64,000 nucleotides of DNA from Flavobacterium sediminis (lineage in GTDB: Bacteria > Bacteroidota > Bacteroidia > Flavobacteriales > Flavobacteriaceae): assembly GCF_003148385.1 (NCBI RefSeq), contig NZ_CP029463.1, positions 62,001-126,000 of the forward strand, given 5' to 3'. Shown here piece by piece: positions 28,057 through 36,133 of this stretch. Numbering within the stretch: position 1 is the stretch's first letter; the number at the start of each line of letters is the position of its first letter. The translations under genes and the position numbers were made by a program. The notes beneath the pieces are model-generated. The model had not been told where the DNA came from. It was given only the letters and a program-made list of their open reading frames with translations, and made no database searches.

Positions 28057-28085
28057 GTTATGAAAAAGTAAGTTATGAAAAAGTA
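28045..28085 (+). repeat. 15-bp tandem duplication spanning a stop and the next start
   Basis: The unit ATGAAAAAGTAAGTT occurs at 28045-28059 and again at 28060-28074, then partially (ATGAAAAAGTA) at 28075. It covers the stop codon of the HerA-like gene and the start of the cupin gene. It creates a decoy M-K-K-stop minicistron between them. Confidence 0.85.
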
Positions 28086-28434
28086 TTTCATTCAAAAATC
28101 ACCTTTTGTAGTTCCCACCACTGACGGAAAGCTCATTGAAGAGCATCATGGACTAACCACTGATAATAAGAACATCTCAATTGCTCACATGATTGCACCA
28201 CCGGGTTGGAGCGAGCCTTTTCAAACACCTGAATTTGATGAATACACTTATATTATCAAAGGGAAAAAACAATTTATAATTGAAGAAGAAATTGTAGTTC
28301 TGGAAACGGGTCAGTCCATTAAAATAGAAAAGAACACCCGAATCCAATATTCCAATCCGTTTGACGAACCTTGCGAATATTTAGCCATTTGCCTACCGGC
28401 CTTCAATATGGAAAGTGTTCACAGAGAAGAATAA
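28075..28434 (+). CDS. Single-domain cupin protein
   Basis: A 119-aa cupin. It has the cupin motif 1 region (TPEFDEYTYIIKGKKQF, with the usual second His replaced by Asp/Glu), and VLETGQSIKIEKNTRIQYSN as motif 2. No specific reaction can be assigned. Translation starts right after a 15-bp tandem duplication of its own start region; the first copies would give only M-K-K. It is followed by a terminator and faces kmo. Confidence 0.8.
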   Translation: MKKYFIQKSPFVVPTTDGKLIEEHHGLTTDNKNISIAHMIAPPGWSEPFQTPEFDEYTYIIKGKKQFIIEEEIVVLETGQSIKIEKNTRIQYSNPFDEPCEYLAICLPAFNMESVHREE

Positions 28435-28460
28435 AAAAGCGGTTTAAAAACCGCTTTTTT
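28433..28460. terminator. Bidirectional terminator (GCGGTTT/AAACCGC)
   Basis: Palindromic hairpin GCGGTT-TAAA-AACCGC flanked by six A's and six T's between the cupin gene and kmo. The same hairpin recurs at 33262-33291. Confidence 0.85.
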
Positions 28461-29802
28461 ATTTTGCTAATAAGTCTAATATTCGATGTTCAATGGGTTC
28501 AGTTTCCCAAATCTCTTCAATTTTATCAATAGACAGGATTTCCTGCATTATTGCATTTTGTTTTTCTCCTTCGGCCAATGCCTCAGCATAAGGCTGGTGA
28601 CTAAACGTGACTCTACTGTACAACGGAACCCACTTATCCGGATGTTTTTCAGAGAACCATTTTTCAATTTTTTTCTGCAAATGAAATTTATCATCCGCCG
28701 TTTTGGAACTCATTTCCATGAAATTTCTATATGAAAGTTCCGCAATGGCATCGGCATTTGGTTTTCTTGACAACTGGTATTGTTCAAAAACAGTTTCCCA
28801 ATCGTTACCATATTTTTCCATCATTTCTGCCAAAATGGTTATATCCTCAAATCCGGCATTCATTCCATGTCCGTAAAAAGGAACAATAGCATGGCAAGCA
28901 TCGCCTATCAAAGCTACTTTATCCTTATAAGTCCAAGGATAACATTTCATTGTTACCAGATAACTGGTAGGGTTTCTAAAGAAATCTTCAACCAAGTTCG
29001 GGATCACTTCTTTAGTATCCGGGAAATACTTGGCAAAAAATGCTTCTAAAGTGGCTTTATCTTTTAATTGTTCGAATGAGTTTTCTCCTTCATGAGGCAT
29101 AAATAACGTACAGGTAAAGCTTCCGTTTGTATTGGCTAATGCCATCAACATAAACTCACCTCTGGGCCAAATATGCAGAGAGTTCGGATCTATTTTATGA
29201 CTACCGTCCGGATTTGCCGGAATATGAAGCTCTTTATAGCCCAATTTCAGAAACTCCTGTGAATAGTTGAACATGCTTTGTCGTTGCATACGGTGACGGA
29301 TTCTTGAAAAAGCGCCATCAGCTCCGAATACAATATCATAATCCAAATCGTGCCATTCTCCTCTTTCTGTAAGTCCTTCATGAAGTGTTGCTGTAGAGAG
29401 AGTAATATCCCAGATTTTGCTTTCAAAGAAAAACTGAACACCTTCAGCTTCTGCCAAATCAACCATCTTTCTATTTAAAATACCTCTGGAAAGCGAAAAA
29501 ATTGCCTGATCTTCTTTACCGTAATTTTGAAAATTAAGAGACGAATCTTCCAAATGGATGGCTCTTTTATAAACCGGAATCCCTATTTTTTTAATTTCAG
29601 TATCCAGTCCTAACTTTTCTAAGGCTTTCCAACCTCTATCTGACATGACTAAGTTAATAGAACGACCTGAAAATTCAACAGTTCTTATATCTTTACTTCT
29701 GTCGAAAACGTGAACGGTATGCCCGGCTCTTTTTAAATATATAGCTAATAAAGTACCTACTAATCCGGCACCGACTACCGCTATCTTTTTTTGTTCTTTC
29801 AT
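28459..29802 (-). CDS. kmo: Kynurenine 3-monooxygenase
   Basis: FAD-dependent hydroxylase converting kynurenine to 3-hydroxykynurenine, 447 aa. Features are the FAD fold AVVGAGLVGTLLAIYLKRAG, the GRSINLVMSDRGWKAL segment characteristic of KMO, and the second FAD motif LIGDACHAIVPFYGHGMNAGFED. Together with kynU, 800 bp upstream on the same strand, it forms the tryptophan-to-3-hydroxyanthranilate route used for de novo NAD synthesis or tryptophan degradation. Confidence 0.95.
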   Translation of the reverse strand: MKEQKKIAVVGAGLVGTLLAIYLKRAGHTVHVFDRSKDIRTVEFSGRSINLVMSDRGWKALEKLGLDTEIKKIGIPVYKRAIHLEDSSLNFQNYGKEDQAIFSLSRGILNRKMVDLAEAEGVQFFFESKIWDITLSTATLHEGLTERGEWHDLDYDIVFGADGAFSRIRHRMQRQSMFNYSQEFLKLGYKELHIPANPDGSHKIDPNSLHIWPRGEFMLMALANTNGSFTCTLFMPHEGENSFEQLKDKATLEAFFAKYFPDTKEVIPNLVEDFFRNPTSYLVTMKCYPWTYKDKVALIGDACHAIVPFYGHGMNAGFEDITILAEMMEKYGNDWETVFEQYQLSRKPNADAIAELSYRNFMEMSSKTADDKFHLQKKIEKWFSEKHPDKWVPLYSRVTFSHQPYAEALAEGEKQNAIMQEILSIDKIEEIWETEPIEHRILDLLAK

Positions 29803-29892
29803 TTAAGAAAAAGACTTAAAAATGTATAATGAACAAAGTTACAGATATTATTGAGAAACAAGCTTTATAAGTCTCTTTTTTTACCGTATAAA

Positions 29893-29920
29893 AAAAGGAG
29901 CTTAATTCTCAGCTCCTTTT
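29893..29920 (-). terminator. Terminator overlapping the HNH gene end
   Basis: Stem AAAAGGAGCT / AGCTCCTTTT with an 8-nt loop that contains most of the HNH gene stop codon, followed by T's on the minus strand. The 5' arm is part of the coding sequence. Confidence 0.75.
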
Positions 29921-30498
29921 ATATCTACTTGTATATGTCCCCAATTCTCTCCTGACTTGATCCGGTAGACCTGCATCTCTGTAATGCCGAATTGTTTCGC
30001 TAAGATCTTGTGTCTGGTTTTTCTGTTGGGATCCAATAATTTCTTTTTCAGGCGTATAACATCATTGACTGTCAGCTTTTGTCCGTCTCTTTTTTTATTG
30101 AACTCAATGAGCTTTCTTTTAGCTTCCTTTACATAAGGGCTTCTCTGTCCATGTTCTAACATTTCTTCATACGTAACCCACTTCAAATTATTGACATGAT
30201 TATTCTGTCTGTCATAATCTAAATGAATAACATGAGTATGATCTTCCTTCTTTTTTTCAATAAACAATGAAGCGACCAAAAAATGATAGGAATAATGAAT
30301 GTATTTTTTCTTACCATCTATACTTCTTGAAAAATTCAAAAAATTATAGCCATCGGTTAAAGAACCTTTTAATAGCAAGCAATTTCCAAGATCTTTATCG
30401 CAACTTTTGATTCTACCTAAATTTGATACTAAGTAACGTTTTTTAAGTTCAAAATCGGGTACAAATTCTTTCCACTCTTCTACAATAAAGTGATTCAT
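29902..30498 (-). CDS. NUMOD4-motif HNH endonuclease-like protein
   Basis: A 198-aa protein. N-terminal NUMOD4 motif: EEWKEFVPDFELKKRYLVSNLGRIKS. Then an HNH-type region (VIHLDYDRQNNHVNNLKWVTYEE) in which the first His is HVIHLD and the Asn residues match HNH_3. A C-terminal DNA-binding segment (LTVNDVIRLKKKLLDP...AKQFGITEMQVYRIKSGENW) looks like a resolvase-type or IENR/NUMOD helix-turn-helix. Such proteins resemble homing endonucleases, but this one is free-standing, with no intron or phage genes around it. It lies between kmo and kynU on the same strand and has its own terminator. Confidence 0.85.
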   Translation of the reverse strand: MNHFIVEEWKEFVPDFELKKRYLVSNLGRIKSCDKDLGNCLLLKGSLTDGYNFLNFSRSIDGKKKYIHYSYHFLVASLFIEKKKEDHTHVIHLDYDRQNNHVNNLKWVTYEEMLEHGQRSPYVKEAKRKLIEFNKKRDGQKLTVNDVIRLKKKLLDPNRKTRHKILAKQFGITEMQVYRIKSGENWGHIQVDIKGAEN

Positions 30499-30605
30499 AC
30501 ATTTATATGTTTGGTTAATAGCAAATTGTATTAGCTAATGTACGAATTTTTTACTTTTATTATCTCTTTTTAAATTATTTTTCTAAATATTTTTCCGACT
30601 TTATT

Positions 30606-31895
30606 TTATTTCAGAATCCCTTTTCTTAAAATCTGTCCGAAATCGTACATATCCTCGAAAGAAGAATAAAAAGGTACCGGAGCCAATCGGATAACATTCG
30701 GTTCTCGCCAATCGGTTATTACTCCATTCTCCATTAAATAATTAAACAATTCTCTTCCTTGTCCGTGTAAGTAGACTGAAAGTTGGCAACCTCTTTCAGT
30801 CTGATTTTCAGGTGTAAGAATCTCGAATGTTGTCCCTTCCACTTCCGCATCTATCTCGCTAAGAATAAATTCCAGATAGGCTGTCAGAAGGTTTCTCTTT
30901 TTGATCAATTTTTCCATCCCTACTTTTGCAAACATCTCTACAGATGCTAAATACGGTGCCATTGACAAAATAGGCAAATTACTAATCTGCCAACCATTTG
31001 CTCCGTGAACCGGGTCAAACTTCGGTTCCATTAAAAAGCGGCGTTCTTTATTGTGTCCATACCAGCCGGCGAATCTTGGAAGATCATTATCATTATGATG
31101 CTTTTCATGAACAAAGTAACCTGACACATTTCCCGGACCTGAATTCATGTACTTATAACTACACCAGGCAGCAAAATCGACATTCCATTCGTGTAATTTA
31201 AGGGCTATATTTCCTGCAGCATGAGCTAAATCCCAACCTACATACGCACCTTGTTTTTGTCCGGCTTCAGTAATTGCTTTCATATCTAATACTTGCCCGG
31301 TATAATAATTGACCCCTCCGAAAAGTACTAAAGCTAATTCGTCTCCGACCTCTTCTATTTTCTGAAGAATATCGTCCAAACGCAGCGTGTTCTCCCCTTC
31401 TCTTTTCTTAACTTCTACAATAGCTTCTTCAGGGTTAAAACCGACTGATTTCGCATGAAAATGCACTTGGCTCTGAAACATATACTGATCGCTCGGAAAT
31501 GCTTTTTCCTCACAAATGATCTTATATTTCTTAGCTGTAGGCTGATAAAATGAAACCATTAGCAAATGCAAGTTTACCGTTAAGGTATTCATTACCCCTA
31601 CTTCTGTTGGTTTAGCCCCTACAATTTCACTTAACGGCTGGCAAAAACGTTCATGATAATCCCACCAAGGCTTTTCTGAATAAAAATGTCCTTCTACGGC
31701 TAAATTTGCCCAATCGTCCATTACTTCATCTACATAAATCTTAGCACTTTTAGGCTGCAAGCCTAATGAGTTTCCCGTAAAGTAAATAACTTCTTTTCCA
31801 TTTACTTTAGGAAAAATAAATTCGTCACGGTATTGATTCAATTCGTCCTGAGAATCTAATTGCTTTGCAAATTCTCTTGAGTTTATAAAGTCCAT
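30606..31895 (-). CDS. kynU: Kynureninase
   Basis: PLP enzyme of 429 aa cleaving kynurenine or 3-hydroxykynurenine to anthranilate or 3-hydroxyanthranilate plus alanine. The PLP-binding Lys is in WCSYKYMNSGPG. Other family motifs are YFTGNSLGLQPK near the N-terminus, VGWDLAHAAGN (PLP-contacting Asp) and GWQISNLPIL. It is upstream of the HNH gene and kmo on the same strand and would supply the next pathway step after kmo. Confidence 0.96.
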   Translation of the reverse strand: MDFINSREFAKQLDSQDELNQYRDEFIFPKVNGKEVIYFTGNSLGLQPKSAKIYVDEVMDDWANLAVEGHFYSEKPWWDYHERFCQPLSEIVGAKPTEVGVMNTLTVNLHLLMVSFYQPTAKKYKIICEEKAFPSDQYMFQSQVHFHAKSVGFNPEEAIVEVKKREGENTLRLDDILQKIEEVGDELALVLFGGVNYYTGQVLDMKAITEAGQKQGAYVGWDLAHAAGNIALKLHEWNVDFAAWCSYKYMNSGPGNVSGYFVHEKHHNDNDLPRFAGWYGHNKERRFLMEPKFDPVHGANGWQISNLPILSMAPYLASVEMFAKVGMEKLIKKRNLLTAYLEFILSEIDAEVEGTTFEILTPENQTERGCQLSVYLHGQGRELFNYLMENGVITDWREPNVIRLAPVPFYSSFEDMYDFGQILRKGILK

Positions 31896-31977
31896 CTTAA
31901 TCTATAGGTTAGTTTTGTTGTTTGCCCACAAAGGTAAACATATTGGAATAAGTAAAAAAGAGAGGGATATAAAAAAG

Positions 31978-31996
31978 AAAAACTCCCTTAAGGAGC
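31978..31996 (-). terminator. Probable terminator of the SRP RNA gene
   Basis: Short stem CTCCT / GGGAG with a TAA loop followed by TTTTTCTTTTTT on the minus strand, just downstream of the SRP RNA 3' end. Confidence 0.55.
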
Positions 31997-32004
31997 TCTA
32001 AAAA

Positions 32005-32103
32005 ACGGCAAGCGACCTACATCGCACCGCTACAACCGCATACCCTTGCTGCGTTCCCACCCTGGGGGATTCTGCAGGAGCTGGTCGTGTAGGACTTGCC
32101 GGT
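32005..32103 (-). ncRNA. ffs: Bacterial small SRP RNA (4.5S-type)
   Basis: RNA scaffold of the signal recognition particle with Ffh. On the minus strand the ends pair (CGGCAAG / CTTGCCG), with further helix pairs CCTACA / TGTAGG and GACC / GGTC, giving a single rod of about 100 nt. The tip carries the conserved SRP core: AGGGTGGGAACGCAGCAAGG, with the GGAA tetraloop and the AGCA side of the symmetric loop. Exact ends are approximate. A textbook promoter lies immediately upstream, and a small hairpin with a T run downstream. Confidence 0.92.
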
Positions 32104-32104
32104 G

Positions 32105-32134
32105 CAAATATACAATCTTTTTGTATTTTTACAA
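32105..32134 (-). promoter_or_regulatory. Promoter of the SRP RNA
   Basis: On the minus strand: TTG (32134-32132), 19 bp, then TATATTTG (32112-32105), a perfect match to TTG-N17-23-TAnnTTTG. Initiation 5-7 nt downstream falls at the 5' end of the RNA helix, which supports both calls. Confidence 0.85.
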
Positions 32135-32189
32135 GGCGATTGTTTCTTTAAAATTTCGTTGTATATTGTCATGACAAAAAATTACAATC

Positions 32190-33263
32190 ATGATACACTT
32201 TAAGCTATTCGCTTTCACTGCATTAAGTGTTGCAGTTCTGAGTTGCGAAAAAGACAAAAATGAGCTAAAAAATAATTTTTCTATAGATACTTCCCACTTA
32301 AAACAGGTTTACAGCCTTAATGAAAGCATCAATTTACAGGTTAAAAACGCTAAAAATCTACCTGTAGACTCGATTCAATATTTCCTGGGAGATACAAAAA
32401 TAGGATCCGCTACCGGAAATTCCCTTTTCCCTTTTGCTTTAAGAGAAACCAAATTAGGGAGTCATACAATTAAAGCCACAGTTTATACTGAAGGTACGAC
32501 TGTTGATGAAGAGACTAAAATTACATTGGCATCGAGCATTCAGCCTAAATTATTAAACTATAAAATTGTAAATACTTATCCTCACGATATTAAAGCTTAT
32601 ACACAAGGTTTTGAATTTTACCGCGATACTTTATTTGAAGGAACCGGTAACGGAAGAGGATCCGGAACAGGAACAAGGGATGTTTCCAGTTTGCGTAAAA
32701 CCGACTACAGAACCGGTGAAGTATTTAAAAAAATAACATTAGAAGATCAATATTTCGGTGAAGGAATTACCGTTTTGAACAATAAAGTATACCAACTTAC
32801 CTGGCTTAATAAAGAAGGATATGTATACGATGCCGACACTTTTAAAAAAATAAAGACTTTTAAATACTTTAAGGATATTGAAGGCTGGGGATTGACTAAT
32901 GACGGGAAAAAATTGTACATGAGTGACGGTTCTGAGAAAATTTATGTTTTAGATCCGGAAACCATGCAAGAAGTAGATTATATTAATGTTTATACCCAAC
33001 ATGCAAAAATTGAATCTTTGAATGAACTGGAATGGATTGACGGCAAAATTTGGGCTAATATTTACGGAAAAGATGCTATTGGCGTTATCAATACTGATGG
33101 TGAAGTAGAAGCTATTTTAAATTTAGGAGACCTTCGTAATAAAGTTACCCAGCATCCCGACATTGATGTTTTAAATGGTATTGCTTATAACCCGAAAACA
33201 AAAACTATTTTTGTCACCGGAAAAAATTGGGATAAAACCTTTGAACTATTGATTGAAGAATAA
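32190..33263 (+). CDS. Glutaminyl-peptide cyclotransferase (beta-propeller type) lipoprotein
   Basis: A 357-aa lipoprotein (Cys19 in AVLSCEKD). Residues ~25-115 form an Ig-like domain (TKLGSHTIKATVYTEGTTVDEETKI). The rest is a five-bladed propeller of the plant-type glutamine cyclotransferase family, with AYTQGFEFYRDTLFEGTG, GEGITVLNNKVYQLTW, GWGLTNDGKKLYMSDGS and ELEWIDGKIWANIYG. It converts N-terminal Gln to pyroglutamate, here at the cell envelope. This would protect exported proteins that begin with Gln after signal cleavage, many of them T9SS cargo; that role is inference. Confidence 0.9.
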   Translation: MIHFKLFAFTALSVAVLSCEKDKNELKNNFSIDTSHLKQVYSLNESINLQVKNAKNLPVDSIQYFLGDTKIGSATGNSLFPFALRETKLGSHTIKATVYTEGTTVDEETKITLASSIQPKLLNYKIVNTYPHDIKAYTQGFEFYRDTLFEGTGNGRGSGTGTRDVSSLRKTDYRTGEVFKKITLEDQYFGEGITVLNNKVYQLTWLNKEGYVYDADTFKKIKTFKYFKDIEGWGLTNDGKKLYMSDGSEKIYVLDPETMQEVDYINVYTQHAKIESLNELEWIDGKIWANIYGKDAIGVINTDGEVEAILNLGDLRNKVTQHPDIDVLNGIAYNPKTKTIFVTGKNWDKTFELLIEE

Positions 33264-33291
33264 AAAAAGCGGTTTAAAAACCGCTTTTTTT
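33262..33291. terminator. Bidirectional terminator, second copy of the GCGGTTT/AAACCGC hairpin
   Basis: Identical core hairpin to the one at 28433-28460, flanked by seven A's and seven T's, between the cyclotransferase gene and the DUF4442 gene. Confidence 0.88.
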
Positions 33292-33808
33292 ATTTAGAAC
33301 TAACCTTTGCTCTTTTCTGTCTGTAATGCTCTTTTGAACTGATATATAATGTTTTTTCTAACTCCGTAAAAACAGTCTCTTTACCGTCAGTTATGTTCAG
33401 TTTTTTTACAAAATCTATCTCTTTATTTTCCTGAACCTGTCTCTTTATCTCATTAATTTCGTCAATGGAAAATTCAAAATCCACAAAAGCATTTGAATAA
33501 GCAGGTTTTCTGAAGCGTATTTGAGTGGCTTTATCCCAAACCACATAATCTTTCCCTAAAATCTGCATGAGTTGGATCATATAAATTGGATCTGTTGCCG
33601 AAAACAAGCTGCCACCAAACATAGATCCAACATAATTCTTATTGCGATAGGTTAACGGAATTCTGATTTTTACCAAATGCAGATCTTCCGATACAAAATA
33701 TAACTTTCCGCAACTTCTTCTGTACATAGGAGATACGTTAAACATTACCCGAAACAGAGTAGCCAGTTTAACGTATTTCTTTAATACGCCAAAAATTGAA
33801 TCGTACAT
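33290..33808 (-). CDS. DUF4442 hotdog-fold thioesterase-like protein
   Basis: A 172-aa protein. The NYVGSMFGGSLFSATDPIYMIQLMQILG stretch is the hotdog central helix region of DUF4442, a family related to acyl-CoA thioesterases such as PaaI/YiiD. RFRKPAYSNAFVDFEFSI and the following strands complete the fold. The ATG at 33808 lies one base after the preceding stop (TAAAATG), so it is coupled to the nitronate monooxygenase gene; a longer frame from 33868 would overlap that gene by 59 bp and adds no conserved sequence. Confidence 0.85.
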   Translation of the reverse strand: MYDSIFGVLKKYVKLATLFRVMFNVSPMYRRSCGKLYFVSEDLHLVKIRIPLTYRNKNYVGSMFGGSLFSATDPIYMIQLMQILGKDYVVWDKATQIRFRKPAYSNAFVDFEFSIDEINEIKRQVQENKEIDFVKKLNITDGKETVFTELEKTLYISSKEHYRQKRAKVSSK

Positions 33809-33809
33809 T

Positions 33810-34760
33810 TTACTGAATGAGCTTTTGAACAATTTGCTGTACCGGAAGTATCGCTCTTGTTTCTTCAATACTTGGTCCCGCTACCCAAACGGTTTTATAG
33901 GTTACTTCTTTAGCTGCTTTTTCGGTTGCTTTCATTCCGATATAAAAACGGAACATCTTCACCCATTTTTTTAGCTTTTTATTCTTGTTCAATATACGCT
34001 CGATCCAAGGCTGTTTTGTTCCTACTTTTTGAACATAAGGTGTATTGATCACGGTACAAGGTGTTCCTGATATCCTTTCAGTCATCACAATATCTCCGGC
34101 TCCGTAATCCACACAAGCTTGTTTATATTCCTGAGATACTCCTGATTCTTCAGAAGCAATAAACGGACTTCCAACAGAAACGCCTACTGCTCCGTAACTT
34201 AGCATTTTATCAAGATCCGCTTTCGTAGACACTCCTCCTGCTGAAATAACCGGGATCGCTGTATTATCATTCAGTAACTTAATCAATGCCTCCGGATCAA
34301 TATTTCCGCGATGTCCTCCGGCTTGATTATTTACCGCAATAATAGCGTCTGCTCCTAAGCTTTCTACTTTTTTGGCATAAGCCAAGTCCGTTACATCGCA
34401 AAACACTTTCACCCCAGCTTTATGTGCTTCTCTGATCGTTTCTTCTGGACTTCCTAATGACGTAACAATGAAATCAACTTTTTCATCACATAGCATTCGG
34501 AGTTGTTCTTTATACTTTACATTTGATTTATTGACAATTAGGTTAAAGCCAAAACTTCCTCCTTCTGTTTTTGCGGCTTTCAACTCTTGAATTGCTGTTT
34601 TAAGCTCCTCCAAAGTCCTGTAATTTAATGCCGGTATACAACCTGCAATGCCACATTTCATCCCTTCAATGACCATTTTAGTATTGGATACCAAAAACAT
34701 AGGTGCCATTAAGACCGGATGTTTAATGTTTAAAATATCGGTTAGTGATTGTTTGCTCAT
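33810..34760 (-). CDS. Nitronate monooxygenase (2-nitropropane dioxygenase family)
   Basis: FMN-dependent TIM-barrel enzyme of 316 aa that oxidises nitronates such as propionate-3-nitronate. Motifs: HPVLMAPMFLVSN at the N-terminus, NNQAGGHRG (the conserved catalytic-site loop) and ISAGGVSTKADL plus GSPFIASEES (FMN phosphate site). The gene is followed at one base by the DUF4442 gene, so both are probably one transcript. Confidence 0.9.
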   Translation of the reverse strand: MSKQSLTDILNIKHPVLMAPMFLVSNTKMVIEGMKCGIAGCIPALNYRTLEELKTAIQELKAAKTEGGSFGFNLIVNKSNVKYKEQLRMLCDEKVDFIVTSLGSPEETIREAHKAGVKVFCDVTDLAYAKKVESLGADAIIAVNNQAGGHRGNIDPEALIKLLNDNTAIPVISAGGVSTKADLDKMLSYGAVGVSVGSPFIASEESGVSQEYKQACVDYGAGDIVMTERISGTPCTVINTPYVQKVGTKQPWIERILNKNKKLKKWVKMFRFYIGMKATEKAAKEVTYKTVWVAGPSIEETRAILPVQQIVQKLIQ

Positions 34761-34892
34761 TTTTTATTTATTTTACCCAAATATATAAAAAAATAGTATG
34801 CACGCATATTAATTAACGTTTCAGAAGCTTTAAAAAATATAAAGAAGTCTTCTTAAAATATTGATTTCGTTGCTTAGAAAAGCTTGGATAAT

Positions 34893-34922
34893 AAAAAATC
34901 CAACTTATTAGTTGGATTTTTT
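34893..34922 (-). terminator. Terminator of the T9SS cargo gene
   Basis: Twelve-bp stem AAAAAATCCAAC / GTTGGATTTTTT with a 6-nt loop, 29 bp after the cargo gene stop; on the minus strand a T run follows. Confidence 0.85.
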
Positions 34923-34950
34923 ATTATTCTTCACTTATTAAAAAACTCTT

Positions 34951-36026
34951 TTAATCAATTAAAAGCTTTTTAATTCCACTTTTGTCTTCAGATTTTAATT
35001 CTAAAAAATAAACTCCATTATCTAAACTTCCAACTGATACAATAAATTTATCATTAGAGAATTGAGAACTTTTTAAAACTCTTCCGTTTATATCTATCAA
35101 ACGAAATTTAATATCTCCAGCAGTTGCATTTTTCTCAATAATAATACTTCCGTTTCTATCATAAAAAGCATCTGCAAAATCTAATGAAAAATTACTGTTT
35201 GAAAGTGTCTGGGACAACTGGGCTACTTTTGAATAAATATTATCATTAGTATTAGAAATCAATACTCTAAAATAATTACCTGAAAAACTTGAAGGAATAT
35301 TATTTAAGCTTAACGTATTTGTGTCTGATCCTGAAATTTGAGGAATTGTTCCCCGTCATTTAAGATTGTCCAATCTGTTAAATCTGTACTCATCTCCCAT
35401 TTATAAGTTAAGGCGTTTGTTGAAGCTACAGAAAAACTTACATTTCCATTAGTTGTGAAAGTAGAATTCTCCGGTTGAAGATTTACAATCACATAATCAC
35501 ATATTAAAGTACCTGCCCCTGTTGTCCCTAAATTTGTCTGTTGCAAAAGAATACTTCCAGCCATATTAGAATAATTTGTTGACAAAACAACATAAAACTT
35601 ACCCGCTTGGGCATTACTTAAGCTGAAATTTTCGGTTGGCGATGCCGAATAACTACATGAAATTAAATTATTATTGATAGCTGTATTACCTGTAGGATAA
35701 TCATACAATTCAACGGAACAATCAGGTAAATCGGTGAAGGGTTCCCACAAAGCATAATCGAGATCTTGATTATTGTACGTAGGTGCATTATCCCCTTGAC
35801 TCAATTGAAATTCATAATCTCCGGCTGTACCTGTTTTAAAAATAAACCAAGTTGGATTCGGTGTTGTACTTAAACAAGAAACCGCTCCGGGAGAAGCAAT
35901 GTTGGTTGAATTTGAAATCACAACATTATTACCACAAATAGGTGTTGCATTAAAACAACTGACAATTTGTGAAAATGAATACGCGAAACTAAAAACCATA
36001 AGGAAACTTAATGTAATTTTTTTCAT
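34951..36026 (-). CDS. Secreted T9SS type A sorting-domain protein, frameshifted
   Basis: Signal peptide (residues 1-19, ending SFAYSFSQ), a Cys-containing beta domain (CFNATPICGNNVVISN...CSVELYDYP) and an Ig-like segment (SFSVASTNALTYKWEMSTD). The C-terminal type A sorting domain is SIIIEKNATAGDIKFRLIDINGRVL to GVYFLELKSEDKSGIKKLLID. Such proteins are exported and attached at the cell surface by the type IX system. As written, the first part ends at 35310 and the sorting domain lies in another frame. One G added to the coding run (+ strand CCCC at 35351-35354) joins them as NDGGTIPQISGS, 358 aa in total. Confidence 0.85.
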
Positions 36027-36083
36027 AAGACGTTTTTTTATTAAATAAGATAATAAAATTAAGAAAAGGTTGCGTAAAAAAAC

Positions 36084-36111
36084 AAAAAGCCGTCAAAAAT
36101 GACAGCTTTTT
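36084..36111 (-). terminator. Terminator of dnaK
   Basis: Hairpin AAAAAGC-C-GTCA / TGAC-A-GCTTTTT with an AAAA loop, 23 bp downstream of the dnaK stop. Confidence 0.75.
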
Positions 36112-36133
36112 ATTCAATCTATTTTTATGTAAA

